Shown one piece after another: positions 9,924-21,033 of a DNA stretch of 64,000 bases. Every line of letters begins with the position of its first letter. The stretch's first letter is position 1. The notes under the pieces are model-generated. The model ran no database searches, was not told where the DNA came from, and worked only from the letters and a program-made list of their open reading frames with translations. The DNA is from Eukaryota sp. TZLM1-RC (taxonomy: Eukaryota > Metamonada: BaSk clade): NCBI GenBank assembly GCA_040285825.1, contig JAUPSS010000009.1:310001-374000 (forward strand), read 5' to 3'. The translations under genes were made by a program, and so were the position numbers.

Positions 9924-10235
9924 ATGAACAATGATTTTTTACAAGCAAAAAAGAAGAACAGCTACTATGATGCCATACTGTGGAATTGTGTTAGAAACTT
10001 TCAAGGTTCTACTTTTTTGTTGTTTAGTCCCACAACACTTATAGATACAGTGTCATTGGATTTTAATTTATATCTGACTAAACATTTCATAAAAATCAAT
10101 TCGCGCCAGATAAAGCAACTCGAAAAGGTGAATCTCTGGTTTTCTCTCGAAAAGCTATCTCGTATCTTCGAAATTCCAGTCGAAGATTGTCAGGAAATTG
10201 CCACAAAAGAAATACAAACAAAAGGCCATTCTTAA
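9924..10235 (+). CDS. Small unrecognised ORF, 103 aa
   Basis: ATG lies immediately after the A-run of the truncated retroelement, and the stop lies 15 bp before the nitroreductase start. The product is mixed in character: aromatic and hydrophobic in the first half (SYYDAILWNCVRNFQG), helical and charged in the second (KQLEKVNLWFSLEKL). There is no signal peptide or TM segment. I do not recognise it. The close spacing to the next gene could mean a bicistronic arrangement, a spliced first exon, or an accidental ORF. Confidence 0.4.
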   Translation: MNNDFLQAKKKNSYYDAILWNCVRNFQGSTFLLFSPTTLIDTVSLDFNLYLTKHFIKINSRQIKQLEKVNLWFSLEKLSRIFEIPVEDCQEIATKEIQTKGHS

Positions 10236-10250
10236 ACAAACGTTTGCTTT

Positions 10251-11060
10251 ATGGTCACATTCCCAGATCATCAGCAGCTCCTAAATGCTATTCCTCAACG
10301 TCATTCCCGTCGATCTTTTGATCCAGCGAAACCTGTATCTCTTGAGATGATCGATAAACTCAAGACCTTTGCCACAGAATTTAGACCCTTTGATGGAATA
10401 CGCACAGAAGTCAAAGAATGTCTTCCTGAACTCCCAATTTTCAAGGGGATCGTAGGTGGTCTAGGTAAAGCTTCAGGTGCTCCCATATTTGCAGCAGTAA
10501 TCGTTGATACTCAGCAGCAAGCTCATGCTGCTAAAGCCGGTATAATATTCGAATCATTTGTACTGAAATGTACCGAACTAGGACTGGGGACATGTTGGAT
10601 TGCAGGCACTTATAACAAGGCCAATGCCAACCAATATTTTAGCTTAAAACCTAACGAGAAGATTCTTTCTGTCACCCCAATCGGCTATCCGGTAGAACGT
10701 AAGGGCTTTGGGGAGAAAATGCTTTCCACGTTGTCTGGAAGCCATAAGAGAAGATCTTTGTCAGATATTGTTCTCTCGGACATTCCTGACCAAACTTGGG
10801 TCCATTCTGCACTTGAAAACGTCCGTATTGCTCCATCGGCAGTGAATCGTCAACCCTGGCTTATCTCCTATGAAAATAACACTTATTCGTTCTTTTTTAA
10901 TGGTTCTGATACCCCTAATTATTCAAAGGCCATGGATGTTGGTATTGCCATTGCACATTTCTTGCTAACCATTCCCGTTGGTAAGAATTACGAATTGAAC
11001 TTTCATTCCATTGACTTCCAACAAGAATTATCTCTTGTAGCTTCTGTTAGAATTCTTTAG
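10251..11060 (+). CDS. Two-domain nitroreductase-family protein (TM nitroreductase type)
   Basis: 269 aa from ATG 10251. Residues 12-35 give the nitroreductase opening (AIPQRHSRRSFDPAKPV), and the middle has GIIFESFVLKCTELGLGTCWIAG, which forms the FMN-site/dimer helix in this superfamily. A second half-module begins near residue 180 with the signature RIAPSAVNRQPW. This duplicated half-domain layout is typical of the 'putative TM nitroreductase' family found in Clostridia and other anaerobic bacteria. The likely role is FMN-dependent reduction of nitro compounds, quinones or flavin; the substrate is unknown. The bacterial flavour, absence of introns and rarity in eukaryotes suggest lateral transfer, with location inside a clearly eukaryotic gene block arguing against contamination. 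Confidence 0.8.
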   Translation: MVTFPDHQQLLNAIPQRHSRRSFDPAKPVSLEMIDKLKTFATEFRPFDGIRTEVKECLPELPIFKGIVGGLGKASGAPIFAAVIVDTQQQAHAAKAGIIFESFVLKCTELGLGTCWIAGTYNKANANQYFSLKPNEKILSVTPIGYPVERKGFGEKMLSTLSGSHKRRSLSDIVLSDIPDQTWVHSALENVRIAPSAVNRQPWLISYENNTYSFFFNGSDTPNYSKAMDVGIAIAHFLLTIPVGKNYELNFHSIDFQQELSLVASVRIL

Positions 11061-11172
11061 GTATTTGTTGTAAATGAATTTATTGTGTTTTATTTCTAAA
11101 CAATTTAAATTACAATTTCCAAGTAGAAAAATAATCAAATACCACTTCTAAAATAGCTGGAAAAAACTATTC

Positions 11173-12911
11173 TCAAAATCCAAACATTTTACACTCATTG
11201 CAAACAAAATTTTCTTCTTTTGGGGAAGAATTTACACATTTTGAATGGTATTGAGTTAAACATTTACAACAGGACACTATTGGTGAAGATTGAGTTCCCA
11301 TACAAATACAAAGAACTCCATTTGAAAGTAAATCTAAAGATCTTTTCAGCTTTGTTGGTTTCTCTACTGGTTTTATCTTTGGCGATGTCCTCTTCCTGTT
11401 CTTTTCCACTATTTGTTCACTATTCGATTCAACTTGATCTACTTGAGTTCCAATTTCATGTGTGACGAATATGTCATTGGAACATGTCTCAACACTAACA
11501 ACATCAATTCTTGTTTCAAGTGATTGAACTTCACAATCAATCAAACCAACATCTGGTCGATCAAAATTATTGATTGATTGCCGCAAACGATGACATTCTT
11601 CACTGCTTTTCTTTATCTGTTCTTGCAGTGACTGATTTCTCTCCATCAGAATTGATTTTTCTTTGTCATGCTCCTGTCTATGTTGTTTTAAAATAGCATT
11701 TTCACTTTTGCAATGTTGAATCGTCGCAGACATTTCAGCCTTCCTGCTATTTAAATCTTCTCTTGTAAGTTTGTAAGTACTTTTAATCATTTCCAGCTCT
11801 TTTTCAATAAAAGCCTTTTGATTTGCACTCTTAACAGACTCTTCTGAACACAACATTAATTGAGTATTCAACGACTCTATTTCTCGTTCTTGATTAGCAA
11901 TTACTGAAGTATTTTCTATATTAATTGAGTCTCCGAGTTTGGTTGTGAGTTGTCTTAGGCTACAATTATCATCTTTGAGAATCTTCAAATCATGCTCTAA
12001 CTGATCAATGGTGTTTAAAAGTTCCTTTTCTTTTCTTGCAGAATCACTACATTGATTGCTTAATTTCTGGAAAGATTCTGAAGCGAAAAGTTCTCTCTTC
12101 TCCAAATCAATGATTTGATCTGATTTACTTTGGGAAATTCTTTTTAAACTTGCAATTGTATCTCTTTGTTTTGAAATTATATCTTCCATTTTTGTTATCT
12201 TTTCCTTTGCAAAGTCAACGTCTCTTTCTAGTTCAGAGATTTGTGTTGTAGCGGTCTGTTTGCTCTTAACTACACTGTCAATAGATTCCTCAAGTTCATT
12301 GGACAGCCTTTGAGAGTTTGTCAGCTCTTTTTTTAATTTCTCTACAATGCCAGCTTGATCATCCAATTTGGTTTGCTTTTCATACATTTCCACTCCCAAT
12401 TGTTCAAGTTTTTGATTCAGACTGTCAATAAATTCTTGCTTTTTAGCCAAAGCTTGTTCAAAACGGAATTTCTGTTTTTCTAGTTCACCATTGTGGTTTT
12501 CATATTGTTGTTCTAATTGTTCTTTTAGTTCTGGAGTTAAAAGGATGAAGAAGCCAAACCTTCATTGTTTTGTGTGAGTTTTTCATTTGCAACCACTGTT
12601 TCAGATAGTTGGCGTTCTATCGCCAGAGATTTAGTATTACACTGTGCAGCTGCCTTGCTCTTGGTGATGCAGTCACTTTTTAGAGTTTGATTTTCAGAGA
12701 GTAGTGTTTGAACCTTGTTTGTGAGACGCTCCAGCATATTAAGCGCAAAAGTGGTGTTGAGATTGTCGGTAGAGATAAAGGAAGATGGATCAACATCATT
12801 AGTGTTGTTTGATGTTGGATTATGGGTACCAAGCTCGGTGGTGTAGGATTGAGAGGTATCATTAGCAGAGGTATCGGAAGTTTCCGGGCAATGGGCAGAG
12901 GACAGATCCAT
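11173..12911 (-). CDS. Coiled-coil protein with C-terminal PHD-like finger, one 29-nt intron
   Basis: Two minus-strand frames join at a 29-nt intron (12531-12559) to give about 569 aa from ATG 12911. Residues 1-80 are Ser/Thr/Asn-rich and probably disordered. Residues about 85-480 are a nearly continuous coiled coil, and the junction reads TQNNEELKEQLEQQ, keeping the heptad pattern. The last 45 residues hold a PHD-like zinc finger: CICMGTQ, then CCKCLTQYHSKC, then CNEC, matching C4HC3 spacing. PHD fingers usually read histone H3 tails, so a chromatin role is possible; the overall architecture is not one I recognise. The frame continues upstream to 12971 without ATG (GTG only), so 12911 is the preferred start. 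Confidence 0.6.
12531..12559 (-). other. 29-nt intron
   Basis: Minus strand: begins GTTTGG and ends TTTTAACTCCAG. The 12-base 3' end is identical to that of the 35-nt intron in the NC2-alpha-like gene. Removal fuses two coiled-coil frames in register. Confidence 0.7.
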
Positions 12912-13188
12912 AACAGGTTCTGTTTGTTCCAGGAAGAGAATAACCTGGAATAAAGGATCTGCAGGCAACACAAAGTTTTTTTTGGCCTTTATCTGAACTT
13001 TTTTTCAATTTCAGAAGAGGATTCTAGTTAATCACAAGCAAGTACCATTTACCCGAATGTGTACTCATATACGTAGCGCGTAAAGAATTTACCATATGAT
13101 CCTTTATGTGAAAACAAATGGTTGGTAACAACTGAAACTCTATGTACATAATCAATAATAAAAACTATATGAAACTAAATGAAAAACC

Positions 13189-14142
13189 TTAAAGAACCGT
13201 AACAGAGATTGTGCCTTCAACAGAATTTAAAGTGACTGAATCCTCGCCCTTCCCAACCCTACCTTCAATGTTTCTTTTTTCCTTCTTTAAATCGGACACT
13301 TTCTCCTTATTGTCAGTCAACGACAGGGCACCAAACCGACTGCTCATCTCAAACAACCCCTGCCATGATTCACTGAGTAGCACAGAGATGGAACCTCCAG
13401 TAGAGGAAAGGGTAGCTTTCCCATTGTGTAAAGGACCAAGAACAAGAAACTCGTTGAATGACTTGATAATCAAATCAGCAATAGGAATCCCAAACAACTC
13501 AACCAGCTCAACCCTTCCTAATTGCACTCCAGAATTAATATTTATTCTTGAGGCAAATAGGCCTTGTGGAGCAGCAACAATTCCTTCATTGATAGTAATG
13601 TCCACAATCCCACTAGTGATTAAGGGTAATAAAACTGCAGTATCTCCATGACCTCTATTTATATCAACGTTGAGTAATTGGAATTCGTAATCTTTGGGCA
13701 AATAAATCTTGACATCAAAAAGAAAACAATCCAAAAGTTTGGAGAAGAAAGAAGGCGAGTAATGCATTGTTAAAACCTCCAATGGACCCAGAATTTCGTG
13801 GTTAATGGAACGTAGATCTACTGGAGGCTTGTTTGAGGGCTGTCTACTATTTTTTCGAATCATAGTAATGTTGATATAATCCGAATTATGGTAAAAGAAA
13901 TGTACTTGTGCATGTGGTAGATCAACAGAAATTCCTTGAATTTTAGATTTAGAAAAGGAAAAAACTGATCTTTGGGAGTGATCTAAAGTGCTACACAACA
14001 CTGAGTGCAGGAAAATTGACAGAAGAAAGATAATAGCGAGTGCCAAAACCAGGAAAAAGAAAATACATAGAAATCTGCGTCCCAGAGGCAGTCGAGAAGG
14101 TTGTGGGTTATCGAGAAGGTGCTCAACGTCGAGTTCCAGCAT
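13189..14142 (-). CDS. Single-pass membrane protein with adhesin-like (DUF4097-type) beta repeats
   Basis: 317 aa. A short cytosolic N-terminus with basic residues (LPLGRRF) precedes one strong transmembrane segment at about residues 25-47 (FLCIFFFLVLALAIIFLLS). The rest is beta-rich with recurring short repeats of the pattern hydrophobic-x-hydrophobic-x-x-x-x-G-x-hydrophobic (VDITINEGIVAAPQ, ININSGVQLG, ATLSSTGGSISVLL, VTLNSVEGTISVTVL). This resembles the parallel beta-roll of DUF4097/putative-adhesin proteins. It is likely type II and luminal or surface-exposed; the function is unknown. It is divergent from RPB1, with 101 bp between starts. Confidence 0.6.
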   Translation of the reverse strand: MLELDVEHLLDNPQPSRLPLGRRFLCIFFFLVLALAIIFLLSIFLHSVLCSTLDHSQRSVFSFSKSKIQGISVDLPHAQVHFFYHNSDYINITMIRKNSRQPSNKPPVDLRSINHEILGPLEVLTMHYSPSFFSKLLDCFLFDVKIYLPKDYEFQLLNVDINRGHGDTAVLLPLITSGIVDITINEGIVAAPQGLFASRININSGVQLGRVELVELFGIPIADLIIKSFNEFLVLGPLHNGKATLSSTGGSISVLLSESWQGLFEMSSRFGALSLTDNKEKVSDLKKEKRNIEGRVGKGEDSVTLNSVEGTISVTVL

Positions 14143-14243
14143 TGAAGTATGGTTGTGAGATTTTTGAGTTTCAAACTATTTGGGCGTCTTCTGTTGAAGT
14201 GTCCTATCCTTCTTACTATCTCTTCTCATCTTGTCCTTCTTAC

Positions 14244-17200
14244 ATGAACCTTTCAGTCACTTACTCTCCTCTTGAAGATGTTGGTCAGTTTAAAACTATT
14301 GACAATATACAGTTCGGCGTTCTCTCTCCCGAGGAAATAGTATGTTTTCTCTCCTTCTTCGTCGAACTGACTTTAGCGTAACATGGCAGTTTGTGAAGTA
14401 GATACAGAAATCCTTTATGACGATAAGAACACTCCCCGAAAAGGTGGTCCGCATGACACCCGTATGGGTGTAGTCGACTCTTCTCAACACTGTGCTCACT
14501 GCTTTGGGAAAATGGACTCTTGTCCTGGTCACTTTGGCTATATTAATCTCGTAGTCCCGGTATTTCACATGGGCTTCCTCACTACCATCCTCAAGATCCT
14601 CCGTTGTGTCTGTCCCAAATGCTCCCGTCTTCGCATCTCTCCCGACGACCCCAAACTCGCTGCGATCAAACTCAAGACCAGACCACGAGTGCGGTTGACT
14701 GAGCTATCCAAGCTTTGTGCCAAGGCTGCCCAGTGTACGGGGGGAGCTGCAGGCAAGAAAGCCGTTGGTGTTGAAGATGAAGGAATAAAGGGCTGCGGTT
14801 GTGTTCTCCCCAGTGTCAAGGTTGAAACTACCGAAACTTTTGTTAAGAAGTCGTTGAAGTTTGAATATAAGGATAAGCAAACCCAAAACGTCAGAGAAGA
14901 AGAACTTCCCGCCAAAAGAGTTCGGGAAATTCTTGCCAAGATTTCTGATGAGGATTCAAAGCTTCTAGGATTGGACCCTCAATACGTAAGACCCGAATGG
15001 CTAGTCCTTACCGTCTTCCCCGTTCCTCCCCCCTCTTCAAGACCCCCTGTCAATATGGAGAGTAATCTTCGCAGTGAGGATGATATAACCTATAAGATTG
15101 TTGATATTATCAAATCAAACTCTAATCTCCGTGACTTGAATCGCAAAGGTTCTCCTGCCCATGTACTCAACGAAGCCGCTCTCATGCTACAGTATCATGT
15201 TGGAACTCTGATGGATAATACAGGAAGGGATTTTTACCCAGCAACCCACCAAGGAAGAAAGAGTTTGAAATCAATTAGTGAACGGTTAAAATCAAAAGAA
15301 GGAAGAGTTCGGCAACATTTGATGGGAAAACGTGTTGATTTTTCTGCCAGAACTGTCATTACGGGTGATCCCATTATTGGAATTGACGAGGTTGGTGTTC
15401 CTGATGCCATCGCCAAGCATCTAACCGTTCCCGAAGTCGTTACCCCCTTCAATAGAGAGAAACTCAAACAGTTAGTTGCTAACGGCCCAGACATTCACCC
15501 AGGCGCACTCTACATTGAAAGAGATGGTCAGCGTATTGATCTGAGGTACGTTCCTTCAACTGCAGATTACCATTTAAACTTTGGTTACACAGTTCATCGC
15601 CACTTGATCAATGGTGATACTGTTTTATTTAACAGGCAGCCCACTCTTCACAAGATGTCTATCATGGGACATCGAGTTCGTATCATGCCACATTCAACAT
15701 TTAGACTGAATCTTTCCGTTACAACTCCTTATAATGCAGATTTTGATGGAGACGAAATGAACTTGCACGTTCCCCAATCTCTAGAAGCTATTGCCGAAGT
15801 CCGAGAAATGATGATGGTACCTACTCAAATTATATCTCCTCAGGCAAACAAACCCGTCATTGGTCTAGTCCAGGATGCCCTTTTGGCCTGTCGTCTGCTT
15901 ACTCAACGAGATGTTTTCCTCACTGAGTCACAAACCATGCAGTGTGCAATGTGGTTGGATCAGTTTGAAGGAAAAGAATCTCTACCAAAACCTGCTATCC
16001 TAAAACCAAAGAAACTGTATACTGGTAAACAAATTTTCTCAATGTCCATTCCAGCAAATGCCCATGTATCTTTGGAACGATTCTCTTCTTCAGCCCCTGA
16101 AGTTCCTGAAAAAGAATTCGCTTCTGTTACTGATACAAGGGTCATTATACATGATGGACATTTGTTAATGGGAATGGTTGACAAAAACACCGTGGGGAGA
16201 AGTGATGGATCTTTAATTCATGTGCTGGTTCGAGACTATGGTCATGATGCGGGAAGAATATTCCTTTCGCAAATTCAAAAAGTATTGCAAATGTTTATGC
16301 AGACGAGAGCTTTTTCTATTGGTATTTCTGATATTATTGCTGATGACGCCACCATGGACACTATTAATAGATCAATTGATGATGCTAAATTCAAGGTGGA
16401 AAACCTTCAAGAAGATAGGAAGAGTGGTAATATTAAAACAAGGCCAGGACAAACCCTGGATGACGCATTCGAAGCTGAGGTGTCTTCTGCTCTGAACAAA
16501 GCAAGAGATGATTCAGGTAAAACCGCCCAAAACTCTTTGAAAGCGTCCAATGCTTTGAAAATGATGGCTGATGCAGGTTCTAAGGGATCTTTTATTAATA
16601 TTTCTCAAATCATTGCTTGCGTTGGACAGCAGAATCTCGAAGGAAAGCGGATTCCTTTTGGTTTCTACCATCGAACTCTTCCTCACTTTGAGTATGATGA
16701 CCTAGGTCCAGCTAGTAAAGGTTTTGTTGAACATTCGTATTTTGAAGGTCTCTTACCTGATGAGTTCTTTTTCCATGCAATGTGTGGAAGGGAAGGCCTT
16801 ATTGATACTGCCGTCAAAACTTCTACCTCTGGGTACATTCAACGTCGCCTTATCAAAGCTATGGAAGATGTCATGGTTCATTATGACGGCACCGCTAGGA
16901 ATTCCACTGGAATGGTTGTGCAGTTCCTTTACGGAGAAGATGGACTCGATGCAACGTTTTTGGAAAAGCAAAAGCTTTCTATTATTAAATTAACTGATGA
17001 TGCTTTACTTGCCAAATATGTCCATAATCTATCTGATCCTAATTACGGAAAAGACGTTTTTACCCAAGAAGCATTGATTGATGTACGCCAACCAGAAAGT
17101 GAATCCATTCTTGATGCAGAACTTTTCCAATTACACGACGATAGAAATTATCTTCGTGAAAAGATTTCTCCTCACGGTGATGACAGGTGGCCGTTGCCAG

Positions 17201-19389
17201 TCCATCTAGACAGACTCATAACCAAGGCTAAGCTATCTTACCAAATAGACGCTCGGCAGCCTACTGATTTATCCCCTGTCTATGTTATTCAATTAGTTAA
17301 GCAATTGGTGGAAGACCTCCGTGTCATCGCCCCGCAATCTGAAAAACCCTTTCCCGAAGAAGTTGATGCTACGACGTTTTTCGCTATTCATGTACGGTCC
17401 GCTCTAGCTTCCAAGCCTATTACCCATGAGCACCGCCTTTCTAGAGAAGCTTTTGACTATTTAATAGCCACAATTAAGGATAGATTTAATCAATCTTTAA
17501 TTAATCCTGGTGAGATGGTTGGTATTATTGCTGCACAGTCCATTGGAGAACCTGCCACCCAAATGACCCTTAACACTTTTCATTATGCAGGTGTTTCTTC
17601 AAAGAATGTCACTCTTGGTGTCCCTCGTCTTCAAGAGCTTATCAATGTAGCAAAGAACATTAAAACCCCATCAATGTCAATCTATTTAGATCCCTCTATC
17701 TCTGGAAGTGACGATGAAGCCAATAGGATAAAGAGTAAAGTGGAATACACAACAGTGCAGTCAGTCACCAAAAGAACTGAAATTTGGTTTGATCCTCTTG
17801 AAACTAGAACAGAACCAGATACGGTTGTTGCTGATGATAAGGAAATTGTTTCAACTTATTGGGAATTACCTGAAGATGTTCGTCCTGATGAACTCTCCCC
17901 TTGGCTATTGAGGGTTGAGTTGGACAAGGAGTTGATGATTGATAAGAAGTTGACCGTTGCTGACGTGGCGTCTTGTGTCTCTAGAACTTTTGGAGCTGAT
18001 GTTCACGTCATCTTTAGTCATGAGTTTGCTGAAAAACTTGTCATTCGAATTCGCCAAGTCATTCCCCAAGAGCAGAAAGAAGAAGTGTTTTCTACCGAAG
18101 ACAATCTTCAGTTTTTGAGAACATTGGAGCACGAAATTCTCTACAAGACAAAACTTCGAGGCTACGAAGGTATTACCAAAGTCTATCTTCGCGAAGTCAA
18201 GACCCAATCTGTCGACTCTAATACTGGTGGTTTTGTTCAGAAGAGAGAGTGGATTCTTGATACGGAAGGTGTTGCGTTGAGAGCAGTGCTTTCTGTCCCA
18301 GGCGTGGATTATAAAAGAACAATATCTAACCATATTCACGAAATTTATGATGTATTGGGCATTGAAGCGACAAGACTCGCTCTACTCAATGAGTTACGAC
18401 ATGTCATTTCGTTTGATGGTTCTTATATCAACTATCGACATTTGTCTATGCTTGTGGACATCATGACGGTTAGAGGCCAGCTCATGGCTGTCTCGCGGCA
18501 AGGAATCAACAGAACCGAATTACCTGCACTTACAAGAAGTTCCTTTGAAGAAACTGTGGATATGCTGTTCGACGCAGCTGTTTTCGCCCAAAAGGACCCT
18601 GTTTTGGGACCCACACCCTCAATTATGCTTGGTCAGGACTCTCGACTAGGTTCGGGTATTACTGATTGTATTATCAATCCTGAACTATTATCAGAAGCCG
18701 TCCCTGCATTTATTGATGCTAGGTCCATGGCTGAGAGCACGACGAAACTAACCGAGGAAACCATCACCATGAGTCCAACGGTTGAAACCATGGAGTTAAA
18801 TGTTCCTCATGATGCCTTTGATGGAACTCAAGATATGGGCTTGGCTTGGTCTCCAATGCATTCACCTACTGTAACTTCAATGGAGCACCCAATGTCCCCT
18901 GGTATCGCTGCTTCTCCTTTCATCCAGTCGCCACACTTGAAAAGCCCTGGTTATTCAATGGGCGAGTCTAGTTGGGCACCTCAATCTCCTTTCATTCCAA
19001 CACAATCTCCCTTCATTACTGGTGGTTCAGGGTCATTTAGTCCCACATCCCCAGCATTGAGTGGAAGTCCTGGTTCTGAACCTTATTCGCTTTCTTATTC
19101 GTCAACGTACCAGCCTGCCTCATATAGTTTGGGTTATTCACCAACTTCTCCACAGTATCAAAATTTGATGCAAACACCTGGTTATTCAATGAGTTACTCA
19201 CCAACGTCGCCTCAATACATGACCGCTACTAGTCCAAATTATTCAATGAGTTACTCTCCCAGTAGTCCCAATTACTCTCCTACAAGTTATTCACCCTCCA
19301 GTCCAGGGATGGGAGGACCGAGCTATAGTCCAACAACATACTCTCCTGCCAGCTATTCACCTGATTCTGTTTCACCTTATTCAAGATAG
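14244..19389 (+). CDS. RPB1: RNA polymerase II largest subunit RPB1
   Basis: Exon 1 (14244-14339) encodes the 32-residue N-terminus including FGVLSPEEI. A 37-nt intron follows, and exon 2 (14377-19389) carries the rest, 1702 aa in total. The spliced join SPEEI-RNMAVCEV matches the family clamp start. Visible landmarks are the zinc site CAHCFGKMDSCPGHFGYI, the active-site loop YNADFDGDEMNLH near residue 485 holding the three catalytic aspartates, the GQQNLEGKRIPFGF pore/bridge region, and the TQMTLNTFHYAG trigger loop. The C-terminal domain is a degenerate heptad tail of roughly 200 residues with scattered YSPTSPx and YSPSSPx units rather than a regular array. It is the catalytic subunit making mRNA. 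An ATG also exists at 14383, but starting there would lose the conserved LSPEEI segment. Confidence 0.97.
14340..14376 (+). other. 37-nt intron in RPB1
   Basis: Begins GTATGT and ends CTGACTTTAG. It is phase 0. Splicing restores the conserved SPEEIR junction and removes an in-frame stop. Confidence 0.9.
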
Positions 19390-19639
19390 GTTTTGAATTA
19401 ATAAAATAGAATTTTCGGTTCGTTTTGTGGAATTATTTTAAACTTAATCTTTATTTTGATTTTGATTTTAGATTTTGTAATAAATTTTTTTGAATTTTAT
19501 TATGTCAACGTCAAAAATGCATATTTCTATCCCTGATAATTAATTCAATAAAACTCTGAATATTTACTCACTCTTTGACCTTCGCTATACCTTCGTCTCA
19601 GTGGGTAATTTGAATCATGTTCATATAATTTTCCCAATT
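19390..19639. other. 3' flank of RPB1
   Basis: AT-rich, with an ATTAATAAAATAG poly(A)-signal-like string directly after the stop. No gene is seen. Confidence 0.5.
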
Positions 19640-20245
19640 AATGACACCAAAATATCCAAACAAAAGTTGATAGTCAGCTCAGTTTCTGATCCTTGGATTT
19701 CAAAAATTTCCAAAAATGATAATCCTGATTTCGGAAATTTTTGTTGACACCCAAAACAGTTCCTCTTCGTGTTTTGTTACTCAAATTCCTTAAATTTATG
19801 GCCTTCTTTTAAATGATACCGAATTTTCTTGTACACTGCGCCTTCGATGTTTTATTGGGCCTATCAACGTGCCTCATAATTTGATTCGCAAATGTTGATC
19901 AAAAATTTCTCCAAATCATCCCTTTTAATTGTAAACACGTTATTACTTTCCGATCAAAAGTTCATGATGTAGTTATAAATCAACTTTTATGTTAAAGTCA
20001 CACAGAATTGTTTTCTATTTGGAACTTTTACTCTCTCGTTTGGTTGATGAAGATACATTGAATTCTTTTGGTCGAAATTCTTGAAGGATTTAACAAGCGA
20101 GTTGTTATCCGAGTGAATAGCGAAAATCTCCCGTCGTTCAATTGAAGGGACTTGAGTAGGTAAAAGCTGTATGTTAAGGTTTGTTGTTTAGTTTTAAGAT
20201 GTGTCTGTTTCCGGAATAAATTCTTGAAGGTTTTCAAGGGACGAC
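19640..20245 (+). pseudogene. Decayed RLE retroelement (B) copy
   Basis: Read with frame changes, the segment matches the post-RT linker and finger of the copy at 57548-57945: CFVTQIP-IYGLLLND, then LRLRCFIGP, VPHNLI, then VITFRSKVHDV. It then jumps to the element's end, sharing CGAAAATCTCCCGTC and the following UTR with 50310-50440. Many stops and an internal deletion make it an old copy. Confidence 0.6.
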
Positions 20246-20269
20246 TATTATTATTGATGTGAGATCCAC

Positions 20270-20660
20270 TAATTTGTGTAACTTGTTTTTACCCTTGGCA
20301 TAGTCGAAACATCAATTCCCCTTATTCTGTTGCCGAAAATACTAAAATTGATAAACATAAAGCAAAGTTACTTCTTTCTGAATCTCACACTCATAATGTC
20401 CTCTGTCCATTTGCTTTTTCCCTACATGGCTTGCTTGGACCTCTTGCTTTATCTTTCTTGGATAATTTTGATGAAATTGTGAAAGAGAGTACTGGAAGAG
20501 TTTTGACTAAATGTTTTGTCAGAACAGAATTGTTTTATCAATTTTTACAGGTGTTATCCCGTTATTATCTTTTGCTTTATTATCTCTTGATCGCTTTTAT
20601 GAAGGAAAAGCTTCCAGTCAATTTTTGTTGGCTGATTTGTGGTAAGAAGATTTAGAACTC
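20270..20660 (+). pseudogene. RLE retroelement (B-like) C-terminal fragment
   Basis: The frame reads CPFAFSLHGLLGPLALSFLD then NFDEIVKESTGRVL, paralleling FAISLYGRLGKVVINFIDNF at 1855-1925. The end diverges after FYQFLQ, where a frame change replaces the usual C-terminus. It lies right behind another B fragment. Confidence 0.65.
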
Positions 20661-21033
20661 TAATTTTGTTGTTTTGCATTGCGTTGGAATAAATATCTGA
20701 ACAAATTTCTGGCTATTGGTAAAGAAGTGGGAAAACATGTTAGTGTCCTCATTTTATTATGGTTTTGATGTTACGTATTGTACCATTTTATGGGGGAATT
20801 GGAAAAGGAAATGATTCTTATATTTTCTCCTTTCTTAACATCTCACTGAATTAGGAAAAAAATGATTAGAATAATGGATGATACTTTTCAATTTTCCTCA
20901 TAAGGTGTTCGACAATTATTCTTTCAATCACTTTTTCAATCATTTTTTTATTGTTTTTTATTGTTTTTTATTGTTTGTTTTATTTTTCTATCGCTATTAT
21001 TATTACATAATTACTTTATAATACAAGAAAGAA
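20661..21033. other. Intergenic with short T-rich repeat
   Basis: Contains three to four units of TTTTTTATTG at about 20945-20985. It is the 3' flank of the coiled-coil gene; no gene is seen. Confidence 0.5.
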
